Numbered from the stretch's first letter, positions 30,123-42,300 are shown. The stretch: 64,000 nucleotides of DNA from Phytophthora hibernalis (GCA_012656075.1 JAAKBF010000018.1:310001-374000), one strand, 5' to 3'. Notes: a model not told the origin generated them from the sequence alone. Translations and numbers: made by a program.

Positions 30123-32588
30123 ATGAGCCTGAATCGCTATCCGCCAGCAAAAGTGGAAATGGCAGCTCCAGTGTGCGAGTTGAGGTTTCAGGGCCACCAA
30201 GCGCTCTTTACAGCACCCGCGGCTCCTTTTTCGGTCTCTTCTCTGAAAACGTGAGCGTTGACGGTGCCGTGGGTCGGGGCATCGAAACGTCCGGTGTTGC
30301 AAGGCCACATCCGCACACCCAGCTGAAACCTGGGAAGAGCTGCCTCCTTGAAAAGACGAGCGGATCCTATCGTGGACACTCCTGTTGTAAGCTTTCGATC
30401 TACGAAAAGGAGAGACTCTGTATTATAGTTTACGGGCAGCGCGGCTGGATGAGGTGCGCAAGTAATATCCTGGATAAGGGCTCGATCTCGGTCATGATTG
30501 ACGCAGCAAGCGCTTGCGATCTGCCATTACTTTAGCAGCTTTCGGAGCTGCAAGCAGCACGACTTCTACCATCAAAATGCCATTTGTCGGCACTGCGATA
30601 AGCATGCCGGGCCCTGCCCTGTGTGTACCTGTACATGTATTAAATTACAGCCTGTTCTCTCACAGGTGTAGAGTCTCGTCACGAGAGTCTCGTCGTCCTT
30701 TGCATCTTCCACTCGAATTTACTGCGGTTGATTATGGAGCGCGATACCAGCTCCTCGAAAACGCTTCTACGGAGTTTGGTGGCTCTGAGTAAGGCCCAAG
30801 TAGTGATGTAATTGGCACCGCCATTAAAGCATTTGGCACCGAGCTCCTGTCGTGCTGAGATTTGTGGAGACCGTCCCGATGTTAAAGGCCACGATGTCGA
30901 TGTTACTGCACCGTGGGTGCTAAAGTGTCCGCAGCTGCACGTAAAGGATGGAGCCCCGCTGCAGCGTTGGCGTTGGTAAAAATGCTCTCCTACATGTAAA
31001 TACATGGTTCTTACCGAGGTTGAGCAGAGGCTGGCATCGTTGAAGTGCCGCGGCATTTCGCCACAAAAGTGATCGCTCGCCACGTCTTTATTTGTCGCGC
31101 GTGACCAGCGTGTCGAACGTTTGATGCACCAAGTGCAGAGCATACGCGCGAGAAAGTCAAACGTTTCGAGCGCAGGTAAAGGAGCGCGGACGGAAATCTG
31201 TAAACCGGCCGGGCGTTCTTTTGCGTGCTCGTCTTTCGTGTGGTTCTAGCTTGTGTAGGTTCGCGCGCATGTAGAAGTAGTCTCACATGGCTTCTCATGT
31301 GTGGCTTCAGCGCGCCACGTGCGGCTTCAACACCCAGCTTATTGTACCGGCAGATTGGGATTGGTCACCAAATTCGTAGGGTCATAACTTTTTTTCTGAC
31401 CGTATTTTTCGATGCGGTTTTCTTTGCGTGAAAATTCGCCGAGAGATCTTTAATTGTCCAAAAGCGTGGTGCAATATAGCCAATGATAGCGGTGCCTTGG
31501 TCATTCAAAACAAAAACTTTAATTCGCCAAAAGTCGATTTCATCGTCTTGTCGCTAGTGCAGGGTTGGATATTTTATGACCGGCGACTGCCAATTCTCAA
31601 GGATGCATACTGAAATCAAGTCTATTTTCGCAACAAACAGGCGGTCAGTGACAGAGGCGGGTGAAAGTAGTCAAAAACGGCAAATTAGCTTTGAAAAACG
31701 GAGTGTAGCGCTCGACGTACGATACTCTGGCAAAAAAATGTTTGTTTTGTAGTGTAGGCATCCAGGAGCACGATAGCGTCTTTCGTGCTTTCTTATGAGC
31801 TCTCCCTGTGAAGTTATGGTACAAAAGGCTAGAGTGGTACAAAAATATGGGGATTGAGACTCGTGCTTTATCATGCCTAGAGCGTGAAGGAGAGCCCCGA
31901 TCAAACCTAAGCAACTATTATCACATACGCCTCGGTAACAGCAACACAGTGGCTTTTGATTTACTAAAATTGGGGCAGAATTGGTCAACATACAACCATT
32001 TCAAGTTTATTGTGACTGATCCCACTCAAGTGCAATCCGAGGATCAATGCGAGGTGCTCGAAGAACCACAAGGGCCGCTCATTACTGCCTGCTAAACGAA
32101 TGCGAGTCACGACGACCGAGCATCAGTGTCCGGCAATAAGCATTGGCGCTCGGACTGCTCCTTTGTCGCAGCAATAGAGAATATGGCCGCTGAATTCTTG
32201 CAGAGGCAAGGCTCACACGTGGCCGGGTATCCACTGCAAGCTTGTCAGTGACCGCAGAGAGTGAAGACGTTGACCGGGCTATCGCACGGACGAAAGGTAA
32301 TGAAGCGCTCAGCGCATACGACGTAACAAAGTTTCTGGCCTCTAAGCCTAGAGGCATTGTGAATGCCTCGTCGTTCAGGCACGCTTGTATATTCGCAGCG
32401 ACGTCCAAACCAGTGTCCATACCAGGGAAGGGTGCCTTTAACCGTGTATTAGTGGTTCAACCACTGGTTACTCGTCCTCGCCATCCGACCGGACCACGGG
32501 TGGATTTTGCTGAGCCCGCACTTCTACTAGACGGCCAAATGAATGGTGGCGGGAGCCGATCGTTTGTTGTTTGCCAGAAATCGCCTCT
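30123..32588. other. Long intergenic region, no supported gene
   Basis: Nothing recognisable is encoded in these 2.4 kb. A minus-strand frame (31143-30679) contains a CSCGHFSTHGAVTS stretch that looks like translated dispersed repeat rather than a conserved protein. Frames near 31645-31991 and 32242-32709 also lack motifs. Confidence 0.4.
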
Positions 32589-32596
32589 ATGGATAT

Positions 32597-32962
32597 CAGT
32601 GATGGCCAAAAATGTATTGCAGGTATTGGCATTTATCAATACTACTCGCAGTGCCATATTGCACTGCGAGTCGACATCTTCGCAAAGATCTGAACAGCAG
32701 ACATCTTAATTTAAAGGTGGCTGCTGTATACATACTGGAGCGTTCGTCAACATTGCAATTCTTACTGTCCCCAATGCCTAACCATTTTGGTTGATTTCTA
32801 ACCGTTTGAGACTCATCGATTGGTTGTAAGTAGTATTGCAGTAAATATTGCAGCCACAACCGGCATTGCAATTCTTATTGGACGCTCGCCAGGTATTCCA
32901 ATACATATTGCTACTCATCGCACTGTGTATAATACCATCCCGTACATTTTTGGCTATCACTG
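32597..32962. mobile_element. Second hAT-type MITE with 8-bp target duplication
   Basis: The ends are CAGTGATGGCCAAAAATGTA and, inverted, CAGTGATAGCCAAAAATGTA (one mismatch in 20). The identical 8-bp sequence ATGGATAT flanks the element at 32589-32596 and 32963-32970. CAGNG ends with 8-bp duplications place it in the hAT superfamily. The 366-bp interior has repeated TATTGCA and CATTGCAATTCTTA motifs, in part near both ends, and no coding capacity. Its ends differ from those of the MITE at 19078, so a different transposase family is implied. Confidence 0.9.
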
Positions 32963-33358
32963 ATGGATATCAGTAGAGTTGCTCGAATCTATCGGCTTCT
33001 CCTGGCATTTCTTACTTGACGCCGAATGTACCGGTACCTGAGCGGTACTACTTTCTTGCATTCTACAACCCGCGCACGGCTTTGCATCAGTATTCCAAGC
33101 TAGAATTTCGTGATAAGCAATGCCCATAGTTGAAGTCTTAGTGGACCGATTCCCGTCGCATCGATTTCATAAATGGACAGAAAACGGCCATTTTAGCCAA
33201 CGCGATAGTGTATCTAGATCTCGTACCGTATCAGTCGCCCCCTCCGACAGATTTCTAGGCTGCCTAGAATCGTCAGTAAAAGCAAATAAACTTGGTTTCA
33301 CTATTGTGTGCGCAACGTTGGACTTCTAGACCGAATTTAAACACACGCAAGCAACGGT

Positions 33359-34979
33359 TTGTACGCGATCATTACATGCGGCCTTTTGACGGAAAATCTG
33401 TCGAAAAAAATACTACGGGAATCGGTCCATCCATTCGAAGAGAAACTTGATGATGATCCTGATCTTCTCCAACGCTTCTTGGACATCCGAAAAACCGGAG
33501 GTATTCGACCCGAAGTCTCCGTCGTTACTCTTCCTGCGACGACTCTGTCAATGATACCAGCTAAAAAGACTGACGCCTCGTCCAAGCACGCATTGACGCC
33601 GAGAGAAGATCAAATATTTGTCCACAATCTCGTCACATCGGCAAAACACAAAGGTAAGACCCCTTCGGTATTTTGTACAGGATTGGTTCGGTCCGATGCC
33701 GTGAAGCGAAGTTCAAGGCGCTACCGGGTGTGTGTACGCGAGTGTATGATATTCGATTTGGCTCTAAGGGGCTCTCAATTAGACACTTTGCCAGACTTCC
33801 TCGCGAAGAACGCATCGCTTGGCTGGCATCAGACGGCTCTAATTTCGACAATCTGTCTGCGACGGCTGAATTTGTCAAGGTGACACCAGCGAAGAGCATT
33901 GACGATGTGGTGGACGCCACCAGGGTGTTCCTGACTTACTCGAGGGAGTACTGCTGCGACGATTTAATCGATCTCACTGAAGCCATATTGGAATTCCTTC
34001 AAGAAACACCGATGCGCTTACCATGGAGTCCACAAGAGCTGTCATCGGTAGTATATTGGGTGAACGACGTGATCGAAGATTTTCGCGAAGCAGCAGCAGC
34101 TGATTGCGACCTTAAGCTAGTTCGAAAACGTTGCTCCACGGACGATCGTCTTCTTCGCGATCTTATGTTTGTAAAAATTCATCAGAAAGCTGACGACCTC
34201 AACCAGCTGAGTACGCCGGCGGGATCGCCAATCGTGGGGAGAAATATTGCCCCAGCACGCCGTCAGTCCAACAATACACGAGGCACGAAGGGTGTTGGGC
34301 GGATTCCTAAAACTGTACTCAAACGCCTCCCAGTTCAAACGGACCGGAGTTTGGAGAGAAGCGATCACTATGCATGAGATTCCTTTCTGTGGCAGGCTGC
34401 TCGGAGGACGAAAACGGATGTCCAAGTGATCGCGGTCACTTTGTACCAAAGAATCTCCCCGACGTCGTCAAATCGGAGATTGGCAAGCGTCTCGGTGGGC
34501 TAAAATCCAAGCACAATCATCTTTGGCTCGTCGAGGGCAGATCAACCGCGCATCTGTCTCTGCATCCCGAGTCAGCGCGGCAAGCACATGTGTTCCAAAA
34601 TACCGAGCCAGGAAACCTTTTTCCTCATGAGCATACTGCGCATCGCGGTGTCGAGTCTCTGACCGTGGTTAATAATGACAACGGTGTCTGTGAGGGTGAT
34701 AAAACAGTGAGCGAATACGACGCAAGGGTCTTCCCCAAGCAATTGGTACATGGCGTCGTCCTTTCGACGTCGGGTACCATTAATGCTGTGAGCTATGCGG
34801 GCAGGTGTCTTACAAGTTCCTGCGACAGAGTTTCGAGCGAGCCTGATAAGGCGAACGCCACAAGGGTCTCTCCCGGCCCGATTTACAGTGTTCTTTACAG
34901 GGTGCTGTTTGGGTTGCGGGATACGCGGACCGTGGGCGTTCGGGGTCAGTCGTGTTGATAAACGTCAACGCAAACGTAT
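33359..34979 (+). pseudogene. Gag-like region of the DIRS-type element
   Basis: Two main frames (33359-33700 region and 33673-34377) encode charged, helical protein, for example HFARLPREERIAWLASDG and VVYWVNDVIEDFREAAAADC, without a zinc knuckle. Position directly before the reverse transcriptase and the absence of other function suggest gag. Coding continues weakly to about 34980 with frame changes. Confidence 0.5.
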
Positions 34980-35329
34980 GAACAATTCAAGGAATTCGCA
35001 ACACACATTTACTCCCGACAGAGAAGCCTTGGATGCAATTCCCGATCCTACGATAGCCATTGGTGACGATCGCTGCACAAGTGTTGCAGACATTTCAGCA
35101 AAAGAGCCAACAGAGCGTGTTCAATGCTGCTCTCTGCAAATTACTGTCAAAAGCCTCGTCGCAACAAATTCAGATGGCTCTAGAAGCGGATTTGCTTCGC
35201 GAGAAATGCAGAATATCACAATTGCACCGTCGACAAGGTTTTCGAGGGCTGCAAAAGATGAAGCACCGCCATTTACTATTGACAAGACAGCATGCGAATC
35301 ATTATCTCGCATCATCCGAGATCAAAATA

Positions 35330-36259
35330 TGACTGCAGAGAAGGCTGCGATGTTATACGAGGTGAAGACGCCAATGACAACAGACCTAACAAAGCATTGG
35401 ACCCCGATCGTCTACGCGCGGTACTTCAAGATTATCCACACGTCGAATTACTCGTGCAAATTGCGGAAGTTGGGATTGAAGCGCAATGGAAACCAGGTCC
35501 ATTGCCGACACGGCCACCACCAAAGAATCACGGGTCTTGTCGTCGATATCTGCGCGCTGTCACCAAAAGTATACGAGAAGGGCAAGACTGGGGTCAGTAC
35601 ATGGTGGTGGAGGCTGGCGTTCTGAATAAATGGCCGGAAGTTGTATGCAGCCCTTTTAGCGCCGTGGAAAAGAAAGACCCAACTGAGGAAGTGCGGACCA
35701 TCAATGACTTATCATATCCAAAAGTCGTCTCTGTCAATTCAGCGTTTGTAGCAGAGTCTCTCCCGAAAATTCGCTACGAATCAGTTACCACGATCGCTCG
35801 ACGAATTGAGGCTCTCTGTGACACTGGGTTTACCGGACGAATCATGATTATCAAAGGTGATGTAAAGAGTGCATTCCGGCACTTGAGAACTCGAGCATAT
35901 CAAGTCTTCAGAATGGCTGCACTAGTGAAGAAACTCGGAATTCTAGTTGTTGACATGGCGGTCCCATTTGGCTGGTCCGGCTCTGCTCCGTGTTACTCCC
36001 TCTTCGGACGTGCGATATCGTGGCTAGTGGGGAGGAATTCTCCAGCTACTGTGTCAGAGTCGCTCTTGATTCCGAGCCTTTCTTTCCTTACGAGTGGGTT
36101 GACGATCATATTCTAGTGGAACCCGACACTGGAAAAAGGCTACAACTTGCTGAAGCTCCGTTACGTCATGCTATGCTGGCCGTATTAGGCCCTCGATCCA
36201 TCAACGAGGCAAAATTTTCTGTCTGGCAGTCTGAGATAGTAGCATTGGGCCTGAGGTGA
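35330..36259 (+). pseudogene. Reverse transcriptase of the DIRS-type element
   Basis: The frame from about 35330 to 36050 contains CSPFSAVEKKDPTEEVRTIN, a typical RT fingers segment. It continues with RIMIIKGDVKSAFRHLRTRA (first catalytic Asp region) and VDMAVPFGWSGSAPCYSLFG. After a frame change near 36040 the palm motif reads YEWVDDHILVE, the equivalent of YxDD with Val-Asp-Asp. NEAKFSVWQSEIVALGL, the usual following block, precedes a TGA. The pattern of F/WGxxxxP, VDD and KxxxWxxxIxxLG is that of DIRS and related retroelements. Confidence 0.85.
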
Positions 36260-36301
36260 AACACAATACGCCGTACGGTATCAATTCCCGAAGACAAGAT
36301 C

Positions 36302-36960
36302 GTGAAGGCTCGCAATCGTGTTTCATCGATGCTGCAGAGCGGCACCTCTACAAAAGTCGACTTTCACAAGATTTTGGGATCTCTACGGCACATCGCGATA
36401 TGCTTGTGTACAGCTAAACCTTTCTTTCAAAGACTGCCGTCCCAGTGTACGGCAGCACTTCGATTTGGCAGGATTCATTTATCAAAAGGAGCCAAAGCAG
36501 ACTTAGTCTGGTTCCAGCACATCTTAGCTCACGGATGCCTGGTAGAACTACCATTGTCCATGTTCGGCGCGTTACCAGTTCCTGACGTTGAATTATACAT
36601 GGATGCGTCAAATGCCGGGTTAGCTGTGTTTGACCCTGCATGTGACTCGTTTCGTCAGATCTAATTTGACTCTGTCGAGGCAGCATTAATGAACGAAGTC
36701 GCAACCGGCAGCGCGGGATTCTCTATCAATGTCAAGGAGCATCTCAGTGTAGCTCTCGCTTTATGGACGTGGGGGGCAAAATGGCATCAACAATCGGGTG
36801 TCTTTAGCCAAAAGATTAATCGGGCTATTGGTTTAGCAGAAGTCTACTGTAATTTGCGGGCGTCCGAGGACCATCTTCCAGGTGCTGCCAACTGGATGGC
36901 GGACTCAGCTTCACGAGCATGGACCGAACCTCATTTAACGCGGTGGACTAATTTCTCTTG
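36302..36960 (+). pseudogene. RNase H-like domain of the DIRS-type element
   Basis: After the RT, the frame carries LGSLRHIAICLCTAKPFFQR and then ELYMDASNAGLAVFDPACDS, the first RNase H Asp motif. A TAA interrupts at 36662-36664. It resumes with FSINVKEHLSVALALWTWGA (Glu helix) and DHLPGAANWMADSASRAW (the late Asp motif). All blocks are in the expected order. Confidence 0.75.
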
Positions 36961-37099
36961 TTTTTGGACACAGAACCCAGTGCCGACAGAATGCAGAAAA
37001 CTCTACATGAACTTCTCGAATCTCTTCAGTCCCAGTCGTTGGCTTCAACGTCTGCAACCAAATACGCGTCTACTTGGTCGCAATGGAACCGATGGTGCG

Positions 37100-38101
37100 G
37101 ATGACTACACTTCTCAAAGTGGTTGCCCACCGAACGTCATAAACACTCCTATCAACTTGCTCTGTTCGCAACCTACGGATGGGATCACTCGGGATCGGGA
37201 AACTCTGCCGCCTCCGCGCTCGCAAAAATTAGCCATATTTCGTGGCATCATCAGCGCATGCTCGGCTACAGCGTCGGTCTCCTCCCTGGTCACCAGCTTG
37301 CAATCACAGGTATGCGGCGATCGGATCCACCAAGTATCACAAAGTTCCCCGTCACGGCAGAAATTCTCAAATGCCTACACAAGAACCTCAACTTCTCATT
37401 CGCCCAGCACCGAGTCATTTGGGGAGGCTTCGGTGCTGGGCTTATTCTTTCTTTTGCGACGATCAGAGTATCTAGCTCAAGGTGCTCAGATTTAGCCGTA
37501 CGCGCTGCAAAGGGCGGACATAAAATTCCTGAGCAGCTATAGCACAGAGGCCGAGCGACTCGAGGAGGTCAATGCAGTCTGCGTTCGATTCCGAGGAAGT
37601 AAGACTGATCATTTTGGGGAAGGAACATATCATGTGCTGGAGAGGTCAGGCAAACGATGGTGCTGTCCCGTTTTGGCTGCATGGTATCTCGTGGGCCACC
37701 ACAAATCACTAGGGCTCCAGGCGTCATCGTTATTGTGCAAGGTAGATGCAACATCAAATCTTCACGTTCGTGATCTGGCAAACGCGATTAAGGACGCAGC
37801 CGAACGTGCAGGCCAATATGGGCGACGGTATGGATCGCACGCTCTTCGCAGCGGTGGTGCATCGGCTCTGTTTAACGCGGGGTTTGACAGTCTGGCCGTC
37901 AAACGGTTTGGACGATGGAAGTCTGATGCGGTTGAGCGCTACACGCGCATAGATGGGCGGTTGACGGCAACAATGGCACATCAAATGCTATGGAAGTCAG
38001 CATTGCATCGAGGTGGTGGGGTTTCCTCCACGCCACACCCTGGCAGTAGAGGCACTGCAGTGCAAGATTCGTCATTGTGCCGATTGCGGCACGCCCCATA
38101 G
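37100..38101 (+). pseudogene. Tyrosine recombinase of the DIRS-type element
   Basis: Frame-shifted but recognisable. The first catalytic Arg lies in LGLFFLLRRSEYLA (about 37430-37480). The HxxR box is GSHALRSGGASALFNAGFDS and the nucleophile region AVERYTRIDGRL. A conserved W precedes (RFGRWKSDAV). The frame stops at 38101 inside the first 3' direct repeat, as is usual for DIRS elements where the recombinase overlaps the repeat. The enzyme integrates a circular intermediate without target duplication. Confidence 0.85.
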
Positions 38102-38349
38102 GATCGATAGCAACGGCATCTGAAATGGTAATTTTCAAAGAAGGTGTGAAAATAGCCTTTTAGAGGAGGCAGCTCAAGATGAGACCAACGTAGGAGACCG
38201 CAGAAGTAGTCACAGCGTTAGTTTCAGATTTCTCCTGGCGCGCTTAACCCGCCACGCCACACCCTGGCAGTGGAGGCACTACAATGCAACATTTGTGATT
38301 GTGCCGATTGCGGCACGCCCCATTGGATCGATGGCAACGGCATCTGAAA
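38028..38349 (+). repeat. Paired 98-bp direct repeats at the 3' end of the DIRS-type element
   Basis: Bases 38028-38125 and 38252-38349 are the same length and differ at about eight positions. Both contain the hairpin GTGCCGATTGCGGCAC. The 126-bp spacer would correspond to the A2 block and the two repeats to B1 and B2 of the split direct repeat arrangement known in Ngaro elements. Confidence 0.85.
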
Positions 38350-39236
38350 CGAAGAATGTATTGTTAAATGTAGCGGGCGCGTTCCTCAATATATGTATGC
38401 CGTAGGCGAGCGGTGAAAACGAGTGGGCGGGCGGTAAAGTGGTGTATCATTCGCGGAGTTGGCCGGATCGTCCCAGGGTGCCCGTCATTCGCAAGAGCTG
38501 TGTGCTCCTTACGGTCGCTTGGGACTTCACAGCTGAACTCGACCATTGGCCGCTATGACGGCGACATTTACCGCGCCAAGGTGCGTTGTGCAGCTGACGA
38601 ATCGTTGAACAAGGCGCAGGTGCCCGTTATGAGCAGTTCAACAAGCCGCTTTTGCAGTCGATCCTGTAAGATGATTGGGTAATGTGTGGAGTGGGTTAAA
38701 TGTAAAGCTACGTTGGTAGAATCTTGAATCAAACAAAAACGTGAAAGCATGGATGGCTTATGTTGTAGTTAAGGTTAAGTACCAGCTTTTGGTAAACAGA
38801 TCTGGTTTCTAATCTTAGTTAGAAACAGATGCCAATTGGCTAGAACTTGGTATTACTATATGTATACTGATCTTAAGAGATGTTATTGAGTGGTAACCAA
38901 AGGAAAAGAGAGCCCAACCGGATGAAGAGCTGGGGACGGCACTTTCTTTTGAATTTGCCGCTCCGTCTGACGGTTATTCATACATACAACTTCGGCCAAG
39001 ACAACAATAGCTTAGTTATCACTTTTCCAGAACGATATGAAGCCTCGGTTTACTGGCTTCAGTTACCGACTTCAGTTACCACAACGAACTAGGGCCTCCG
39101 CGACTTAGACTGGGAATATCAATTTGGTACTGGTGGTTGTAAATAAGCATGTGACGATGATTGAATGGAAATGAGGCCTAGAAAAGATCATTAATGCGAG
39201 TTGCTAGCAACCTTGACGCTGTGGTCCTACATCCAA
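38350..39236. other. Intergenic region, nothing recognised
   Basis: Short frames only. The imperfect duplicates AACAGATCTGGTTTCTAAT and GTTAGAAACAGAT near 38797-38830 are the only small repeat noticed. Confidence 0.35.
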
Positions 39237-40115
39237 TTACTTCTTGCCTCCTCCCTTCTTGGTGGTCTTGGGGAGCTTGATGGGTTCGTCGATGACGACG
39301 ATCTGATCTTCGTGCACACCGAACATTTCTGGCAGTACGTCCAGTAGCTCCGTAGCGCAGTCGCCCTGCAGCTGGAGCTGCTGCTGGCTCTGGTTCGTCT
39401 TGGACAGCGACGATGTGCAGGCGAACTTCTTGCCCAGGCACTTGCTAGCGTCCTTGATGCTGACCCCTAAAGTCCTCGAGACCCGTGACGAAAGTGAGGC
39501 GCTTGAGGTCCTTGCGCGAACTCTTGGAGATGATCACCTTGCAGTTTTCTTCCGCTTGGCAGCCTCCTCCCTTCTTTGTGGTCTTGTCGGGCTTGATGGG
39601 TTATGACGCCGATCTGGTCTTCGTGCGCACCGAACATTTCCGGCAGTACACACAGTACTCGGGTGGGAATGTGTCAATGGGCAGTACAGCATGTTGTTAA
39701 ACATGGGCTGGCCGTCTTCTTTCTGTTCTTCCTCCTCGTCGTCCGAGGCACCAGGTTCCGGTCCGTACTTCTTCACCAGGGCGTCGAAGAGCTTGGCCTC
39801 CTTGCCCTTGTAATTGACCAGCACCGAGGGCACGTCGTTGACCTTCTCGGGGTTGTACTTCTGGTAGAAGGCCAGCAGACGCTGGTGATTGAAGTTCGAC
39901 TCTTCGCCCTCTTCTTCTTGTCGTTCTTCTTCGTTAGCTCCGTCGAACTACTCGATCTCTGTAGGTTCAGGCCCGTACTTCTTCACGGGCACCGAGAACA
40001 GCTGCGTCTCGCGCCCAGCGCCAGCGCTGCGATCTAACACACCGTCGATCTCGTGCAGCTTGCCGTCATTGTACTTGCAGTAGGAGCGCGTGAGGCGCTC
40101 GCCGTGCAGAGACAT
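39237..40115 (-). pseudogene. DENR (density-regulated protein) homologue with KYGPEP repeats, broken
   Basis: Reading down from the ATG at 40115, two tandem modules of the form YxKYN...GKExxLFxALVKKYGPEP occur (residues about 10-55 and 80-125), separated by an acidic linker with an in-frame TAG near 39948. Next comes NNMLYCP with, in the next frame, FPPEYCVYC, the Cys-containing DENR N-terminal motif. The C-terminus is the SUI1-like domain: VIISKSSRKDLKRLTFVTGL, KCLGKKFACTSSLSK, GDCATELLDVLPEMFGV and DQIVVIDEP. DENR with MCT-1 helps ribosome recycling and re-initiation. Several frame changes, a stop and an internal duplication (39555-39649 copies 39243-39338) show this copy is not functional as sequenced. 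Confidence 0.7.
39243..39649 (-). repeat. Internal duplication of the DENR 3' end
   Basis: About 95 bp at 39243-39338 (the last codons of the SUI1-like domain) recur at 39555-39649 inside the zinc-motif region with around 85-90 percent identity by eye. Shared landmarks are GGCAGTAC, ACCGAACATTTC and CTTGATGGGTT. The upstream copy interrupts the gene. Confidence 0.8.
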
Positions 40116-40622
40116 ACTGGCGATGATCTATCTCCTCGTTCACTGTCCTTGGAGTCTGCAGTGTCTGCTGGCCACGAAAGTGTAACCCACAAGAGTTCTC
40201 TTTCATGCAACATTTCCTAATGTCACGAATGTTAACCCAGGTTACGCTTAAGCAATTAATCCGTTGGGGCCGTCCATTCCTCATTCTTCCGGATTCCCAG
40301 TATTTATCCGGTTTGGACTGTCCAGCCTTTCAGGCTATCCCAGTAAAACATACAGCTTGTCCGGTGGAATAGTGTAACTTACAGTCCAGCACAGTAAATA
40401 TTTGAACAGCACCATAAATTGTGATTGGAGACACTAAAATTTGAGATAGCACCAAATTATTGGGTGTCCACAGTACAATGCATGCTGATCACAACGACAG
40501 AATACCCGTCACTTCAGATTTCGCTCTGAGCCCCTCCCTCATTTTACCAACACTACCACCACCAGTATGCCCACGTCACACGCCTGCCCCCATGCTGCGA
40601 CCGCTCCGAGGAAGACGCAGAC

Positions 40623-42300
40623 ATGCTGCTACTTAACCTAAAGGCCTTCATGTCGTCGAAGAGCAAACTAATGGCTTGCATCGTGTGTGCCTCAGCTACT
40701 CCGAATTCGATGCGGTACAAGATCCTTCGCTATGAATGCAAGCAATGCAAGGCAGTGGCCCCGTTTGCTCAATGCCCGTGGAGGGCCAAGATGTTGGTCT
40801 ACCAGAAAGGCAATACAGTGAGTTTAGGCGAGCTGGTCTCGCATTTTTCGCCGGCTAATCCGCGCAAGAAACCTACGGTCACCCTTTGCCCAGCGGGTTT
40901 TCATCCAAGCCATGACCCGTGAAAAGCTTACACCGCTCCGTATTCTACACGATTTGACCAGAAAGTTCGAGTTGAGTCTACAAGAGCTACCTGAATTGCG
41001 AAAAGTACAAAATGCTGTGAACCACTACCATAGAACTAAGCTCAGAAGGACCGATATTGCCGGCGATATGGCTTCTCATGTTGCGGCTTCTTTTACAGAC
41101 CAATAATCTGATCAGAAGCCGTTCACGTTCACGCGAAGCGTTGACTCAGCTGGCATGTGCCTCGTGGGAGACGGCTCGGACGCACGTCCATTCGTCGTTC
41201 GAGTCACTACTAAAGCTCTTCGTCGCTCGGATGACCGCTATCCGGTAACTTAGATGCTACGTTTCAGCTGAACCAGTGGCGTGTTAGCAATTCAAGGAGA
41301 GTTGCCCGTCTTATGGTTCCCTCAAGGTGATTCTTGTCGACGAGGATTTTACGGAACTGTCCGTTTTGAAGTAGGAATTCCCGGGAGTGCGTGTACTACT
41401 ATGCCACTTTCATGTAGTGAAATACCTGCAGAAGGAGGTAGTCTAGGATAAGTACAACTTGGATGCTTGGACGAAGAAAGGAATGAAGCGCCTGATCCAG
41501 TTGTTGGTGAGCGCGCCTATGGAAAAAATCATACCACAATATCATCAAAACGATGACAGTGGTGTTACGTTCAGAAGCAAAAGTCACGCAGTGGTTCGCA
41601 TACTTTGATCGCAATTAGACTGCACGTAAAGATATGTGGTGTTCTGTAGTTTGCGGACTCGTTCCTCACATGGGAAACCAGACTAACAACAGGTTGGTAC
41701 ATCAATGTGTTATTAACCTTTACTGTCTGTTTGTTCGCTTTATTTAAGTTGGAGCGGAGCTGTCAAAAGCTGAAGACATTGGTGAACCGCGCTACAACAC
41801 TGGACGGTTGTGTGGTTTCCATCTTTTTTGGCAGACAGTGAACGAGAAAATTTTGCAGCGAGCATCAAAAGATTGGAATCTACATGAACAACCAATAGGA
41901 CGCGGAAATGAACAATCTCCTGAACACCGTTTCTCGGCATGCAGTCGATTTGGTAAAACAGCTATATGACTTTACTTCACTTTCGACCACGGAGTATTGC
42001 CAGCGATCGATGGTTCCCTACGTGATGATACAGTTCACTGCTAAAACAATGATGACATACCTGACGAGTAAATGGTGAATCCACAGGGGTGGACTTGTTC
42101 GTGTCTTTTCCGGGTCACAAGAATATCGCCCTGTAGGCAAATTATATACTATCGGAAGATTACTGTCTGCAGTGCTCTCGTTCCCGAAGGCATAATTCAC
42201 CCCAGATGGATTGTGAAAAGATTCCGCAAACTAAGGTCGCAGCGCTCCGACGAGGTCGACATCCCGTTTGAGTCTCGTGGAATTGGTCGAGATCCATATT
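40623..42300 (+). pseudogene. MULE transposase, degenerate
   Basis: Pieces in order: a Cys-rich N-terminal finger (RYECKQCKAVAPFAQCPWRA), a helical KKLTPLRILHDLTRKFELSL segment, and the DDE-core block VILVDEDFTELSVLK then EFPGVRVLLCHFHVVKYLQK (about 41320-41430). After these come CSVVCGLVPHMGNQTNNR (41640-41695) and ERSCQKLKTLVNRATTLDGC. Last is GWTCSCLFRVTRISPCRQII, a SWIM-type finger (about 42085-42145). Stops and frame changes interrupt nearly every block. A short intron-like interval (about 41696-41749) precedes the LERSCQK segment. The VDxDxxE...LLCxFHVxKYL signature is typical of MULE transposases. Confidence 0.7.

Larger units (their letters stand above)
33120..38349 (+). mobile_element. 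DIRS/Ngaro-like tyrosine-recombinase retroelement, degenerate
   Basis: The order is gag-like region, reverse transcriptase, RNase H and tyrosine recombinase, followed by two 98-bp direct repeats. There is no DDE integrase, no aspartic protease and no LTR pair, which matches DIRS-type elements. Several frame changes and stops (for example TGA at 36257-36259 and TAA at 36662-36664) show it is inactive. The 5' boundary is not defined; no copy of the segment between the 3' repeats was found upstream, so the 5' end may be truncated. It begins about 150 bp after the hAT MITE. Confidence 0.85.

Noticed and set aside
30679..31143. 154-codon minus-strand ORF with a CSCGHFSTHG stretch
   Set aside because: Looks like a translated dispersed repeat; no domain recognised and no homologous neighbour in the window.
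33120..38349. LTR retrotransposon interpretation
   Set aside because: No LTR pair, no aspartic protease and no DDE integrase; tyrosine-recombinase motifs and short 3' direct repeats point to the DIRS type instead.
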